Shown here: positions 60,655 to 64,000 of the stretch, piece after piece
Numbering within the stretch: position 1 is the stretch's first letter
Layout: every line of letters starts with the position of its first letter
Assembly: GCA_963575745.1 (NCBI GenBank)
Contig: CAUYUJ010010447.1
Span: forward strand, 77,001 to 141,000
Source of the DNA: Prorocentrum cordatum
Lineage: Eukaryota; Sar; Dinophyceae; Prorocentrales; Prorocentraceae
DNA: 64,000 nucleotides
Direction: 5' to 3'
Notes under the pieces: model-generated
The model's input: the letters and a program-made list of their open reading frames with translations, nothing else
What the model was told of the DNA's origin: nothing
Databases searched by the model: none
Made by a program: the position numbers and the translations under genes

Positions 60655-60762
60655 CGAAGACAGGCGCGCGCCGCGGGGCGCGCTGCGCGAAGTCAGGTGA
60701 CCTGGAATCTCCGATTTCGTCGTCGGGTGCGAAGACAGGCGCGCACCGCGGGGCGCGAGGCC
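60655..60762. repeat. Short direct repeat (GAAGACAGGCGCGC...)
   Basis: GAAGACAGGCGCGCGCCGCG at about 60656 recurs as GAAGACAGGCGCGCACCGCG at about 60733. No gene is seen. Confidence 0.7.
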
Positions 60763-62252
60763 ATGCTTTGCCAGCCCCCCTTGGGTCGGCCTACTCGCTC
60801 TGCTACCAGCCTTGAACCCCCCCAAGCCTGGATGCCTACACGCCGTCTTGGAGGAGCATGAAGTCTTGAGATTGCTAGTTTTCCAGATTTCCAGGCTTTC
60901 CTGTTCTTCCGCGCGTGCTCCAGGGACGAATTGTCGAGCGCATTCAGCCGCGCAGGTTCTTTGCGTGATGTGCGCGCTTCATTGTTCGCGCATCGGAGCG
61001 CCCTCGGAGATTCCAGGCTGCATGCTGTGTTGTTTTTGAGGGGTCCGCGAGTCGCAGCTGCCGTGGCGGTTCTTCCGAGGTAGCTCTTTCGAGTGCTGTT
61101 CGTGGGCGCAACGCGCGGCGCGCGCTGCGCCCACTCGCGCGCGGCGCGGTGCATGAATCAGCCGGCCGCGCCCGTCGGACCGCCCGGAAATTATTTTTGG
61201 ATTGTCGAATGTTTCAGAAAACGCTGGCGCTTTTGGGGCGCAACCTGTCTATAATGTTTCAAAACGGAGCCCCACATTTTTCAAACCAAACAATTTTGAG
61301 GGGTGGGAGACGCCCGTCGCGCAGGACATCTGAAGAATTCTGAAATCCGAAACTTTCAAACTTTACCCCGGAGTTCTTCACAGTCGATCCCGGAATTTTT
61401 CGAAGTCGATGATGGCATTCTTCAATATGTTCAAAAAGGCCGGACATGTTCAAAAACGTTTCCGGATTTGTGCAAATTTACCCCCAGAGAATTTTCCAGA
61501 GTCGCGCGTGCTTTGCTTTACCACGTTTTTGGGAAATCCGCCGAGGCTCGCGGTGCACGGCGGCGAGCGATGGGACGGTGCGCCACCGTCCCCCCCCGCG
61601 CTCCGCAACGAGAATGGGAATCACCAAGTGCCAAATAACCCCCATACGGGCGACAACTCGATTGCGAATGGGTAACCGCCCAGCGGCGCCAGCCTGAGTA
61701 GACAATGGTCGACGAAAAGTGTACCCCGCGCGAAGGCTGTTAGACATACCGGAATCTCCAGAACGTTTCAATAGCACGTTGTGCCGGTATTGTCATCGCA
61801 GCATGCCCAGGCATGGCCGTGTCGATGCTTCGGATGCCCAGTCACCTGCATGATTATGCCCACGCATGCGTCCAGGGATGCGTCCTTGGACGTAGCTGGA
61901 CGTAGCCTGGCGTAGCCCAATGCCATGCATCGACCTGGCGATGCCTAGGTGTAGAGCTGGCGATGCTTCGGCATCGGGAAGAAAGTGCGTAAGGTAGGCA
62001 TCGATGGTTCGAGGAACCAGAGCCACTGGGTCGTGCCAAACCCCCCCTTTTCGCCGCCCCCGAGCCCCTAGGCGGGCTGCTCACAGTGTAGGCCTGCGCG
62101 CCCGCGGAGCTAGTTCAGTGGAGGGCGCGCGGCGCCCCCGGGGCACCGCCTCGGGCGCGGGCAGCGGCTCTCCGCGGGAAAAAAAGGACACGGCACGGCG
62201 CAGAGGGCGGGGGCGCAGGAAAGGCGAGGGGCAACGTGAAGAGGGGTACGCG
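60763..62252. other. No gene recognised
   Basis: Mixed sequence. At 61800-62010 degenerate GGCGATGCTTCGGCATC/GATGCGTCC and GGACGTAGCTGGACGTAGCC words recur. Open frames are short and unconvincing. Confidence 0.4.
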
Positions 62253-62632
62253 GGCGGCGAGCGAGGAGGGGAAGCGAGAGGGGCTCAGGGGAGGAAAAGG
62301 TCCCCATGCCGCTGCCCGTCCCCCTGTGTCCTCTGTCTGGGCTTCCTGTGGAGCCTTCGTCGCCACCGCTGGGTTCGCCTCGGAATCCTGGTCGGAACCC
62401 GCCCCGGGGAAGGCCGGGGAGTAGCGGTATCAGTACCTTTGAGTTCCGCTAGAGAGAGGGAAGTGGAAAAGGGGCGGGCCTTCTCAGAAGGCTCGGAAGT
62501 CCCGTGGCCCTCCGAGAAGTTAGTTGATCCGTCCCCGAAAACACCGCACACTTTTCGGGAGGAGCGAGGGCTTCCGAGAAATCCCGCCGTTTTCTGAAAA
62601 GGCCTTTTCTTTCTCTGTCTCCCCCCTCGCAC
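62253..62632. mobile_element. Small TIR element, family II, ~380 bp
   Basis: It starts GGCGGCGAGCGAGGAGGGGA and ends with the inverse, TCTGTCTCCCCCCTCGC. It shares TCGTCGCCACCGC, GGCCGGGGAGTAGCGGTAT and GGGCCTTCTCAGAAGGCTCGG (in part) with 35537-35928, in the same order. It is non-coding. Confidence 0.7.
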
Positions 62633-62927
62633 GCGTACCGGCTCAGGGGGTGGATCGGCTGAGGAGTGACGCGAATCAGCTCGGCGGATGGCAGATACCC
62701 ATAGGGACCTGCTACCTCAGAGCGCGCATGCCCATAGGGATCTGCTACGGCAGAGCGCCTCCCTTCCCCTTTTCCTCGTCCTGCTCCTCCTCACCCCTCA
62801 TCCCTTCTCCCTCGTTCCTCCCTCGTCGTCATCGTCGTCACCGCGTTCCTCCCTTCGTTGTCCTCGCCCTTTTCACTGTATTGCTGTGCGCTTCGTGCCT
62901 GCACCTTGGAAGGGCGACCAGAACAGG

Positions 62928-63312
62928 GGAGGAGGAGGAGGAGGAGGAGGAGGAGGAGGAGGAGGAGGAGGAGGAGGGAGATGAGGAGGAGGAGGCGGAG
63001 GAGGAGGAGGAGGAGAAGGAAGGGGTGTAGGAGGAGGAGGAGGAGGAGGAGGAGGAGGAGGAGGAGGAGGGAGGAGGAGGGATGAGGAGGAGGAGGAGGA
63101 AATAGGAGGAGGAGGGGGAGGAGGAGGAGGAGGAGGAGGAGGACTGAGGAGGAGGAGGAGTGAAAAGTCGGGATGAGGTGAAGGAGGAGGATGAGGAGGA
63201 AAGGGAGGAGAGGAGGAGGAGGAGGAGGAGGAGGAGCAGCAGCAGCAGGAGGAGGGGAACAGGAGGAAGAGGAAAAGGAGGAGGAGGAGGAGGAGCAGCA
63301 GGAGGAGAGGTG
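62928..63312. repeat. (GGA)n tract
   Basis: About 120 GGA-type units with interruptions. Confidence 0.95.
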
Positions 63313-63432
63313 CCGGTCTGAGACGCCCTGATCAAATCACATTGGTGTTGCCGATCCGCGCTCTGGGAGGAGTCGGGGCTGATCTCGGGGGCCGACGCCC
63401 GCTTTCGAGAGGCGAGGGCAGCGTCGGCTTCC

Positions 63433-63750
63433 TGTCCTCCCCCTCCTCCTCCTCATCCCCCTCCTCCTCCTCCTCCTCCTCCTCCTGCTCCTCCTCCTCC
63501 TCCTCTTCCTCCTCCTTCTCACTTCCTCCTCCTCCTCCTCTTCCTCCTCCTTCTCACTCCTCCTCCTCCTCCTCCTCCTCCTCCTCCTCCTCCTCCTCCT
63601 CCTCCTCCTCCTCCTCCTCCTCCTCGCGCAGTACTGTTCCCTCCTCCCCTTCTCCTCCGCCTCCACCTCCTCCACCTCTCCTCCCTCTCCTCCTCCTTCT
63701 CCTTCTCCTCCTCCTTTTCCTCCTCCTCCTCCGCCTCCTCCGCAAGGCAT
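63433..63750. repeat. (CCT)n tract facing the (GGA)n tract
   Basis: About 100 CCT/CTC units, complementary to the tract at 62928-63312 across a 120-base spacer. Single strands could fold into one long hairpin. Confidence 0.95.
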
Positions 63751-63868
63751 CTGGGTCGGGAACACCCGCACCGATGCCCAGGGCGGCAGGCGCCCAGCTC
63801 CCACACACTACATGCCTCTGGTATGGGACATCACTACCACAGCTCTGTTCCAAGTTGATGGTTTCTAG

Positions 63869-64000
63869 ATTGTTATGTGTGGGCTGCTGGCTCCTGCTCG
63901 CCTTCGAACTGGCTGGGCGCCGCCTGCACGCGCTCCAGTACAACCCGATGCACGCTTCGAGCGGAGAGCGACTCACATCAATTGCGAAGGCCTGCAAGGC
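63869..64000 (+). CDS. Partial exon at window end
   Basis: GTTTCTAG acceptor, then a frame open to the window edge encoding LLCVGCWLLLAFELAGRRLH, then ALQYNPMHASSGERLTSIAK ACK. Codons after the first ten are mostly GC-ending and the text is protein-like. The (CCT)n tract lies about 120 bases upstream. The family is not recognised. Confidence 0.42.
   Translation, partial: MVMCGLLAPARLRTGWAPPARAPVQPDARFERRATHINCEGLQG

Overview
The window looks like nuclear DNA of a dinoflagellate. It is GC-rich and dominated by minisatellites, microsatellites and short inverted-repeat elements. It contains Ty1/copia pol and Pif1-type helicase sequence of a kind I associate with dinoflagellate genomes. Recognisable coding outside mobile DNA occurs only as short isolated exon-like blocks, several with the AG|G acceptor context typical of dinoflagellate introns. 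Two 100-base runs of N (18756-18855 and 30586-30685) are scaffold gaps, each beside a tandem array, so order across them depends on scaffolding. The species is not determined; some repeat sequences remind me of Prorocentrum assemblies, but that is memory only.

Left arm (1-18755). A 3' fragment of a zinc-binding ORF (3-494) is followed by a duplicated non-coding segment. Then comes the centrepiece, a + strand retroelement of at least 16.8 kb. Its gag-pol (1538-8320 continuing at 8248-10269) carries a coiled coil, a Gag-like region, three CCCH zinc fingers, an RS/RG-rich tail, aspartic protease, integrase, reverse transcriptase and RNase H. Only 119 bases after the pol stop, a 2239-codon intronless ORF begins (10389-17108). 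It has no obvious pol homology but contains a segment resembling Tpt1/KptA RNA 2'-phosphotransferase or another ADP-ribosyltransferase fold, and possibly a degenerate SGNH-like segment. A heptamer fitting the -1 frameshift consensus (16988-16994) lies exactly where the protein-like frame switches to a third, zinc-ribbon ORF (16994-17620). That frame continues past one TAG codon to 18313. No LTR pair could be shown, because the right side runs into the first gap.

Middle (18856-44400). This part is mostly repeats: a 73-bp minisatellite, degenerate 90-160 bp repeats, microsatellites, and at least two families of small terminal-inverted-repeat elements plus several single palindromic ones. Three composite units share the same left module (a CCCAACC hairpin and pyrimidine tract), a different internal minisatellite and the same right module (26663-27935, 36203-38216, 49717-52022). 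Each also holds an exon-like block between its array and right module. A minus-strand multi-exon candidate gene with hydrophobic segments lies at 33274-35045.

Right arm (44400-64000). A decayed Pif1/Helitron-type helicase (44420-47690) has one nonsense codon and three frame breaks. Beyond it lie G-tract/C-tract hairpin arrays in opposite orientations, a 101-bp satellite split by a foreign segment, and a 3.7-kb intron-like minisatellite of 26-bp monomers between two exon-like blocks. Further small repeats follow, then facing (GGA)n and (CCT)n tracts, and a partial exon at the window end. Most other open frames here are by-products of GC-rich or repetitive sequence and are not called.
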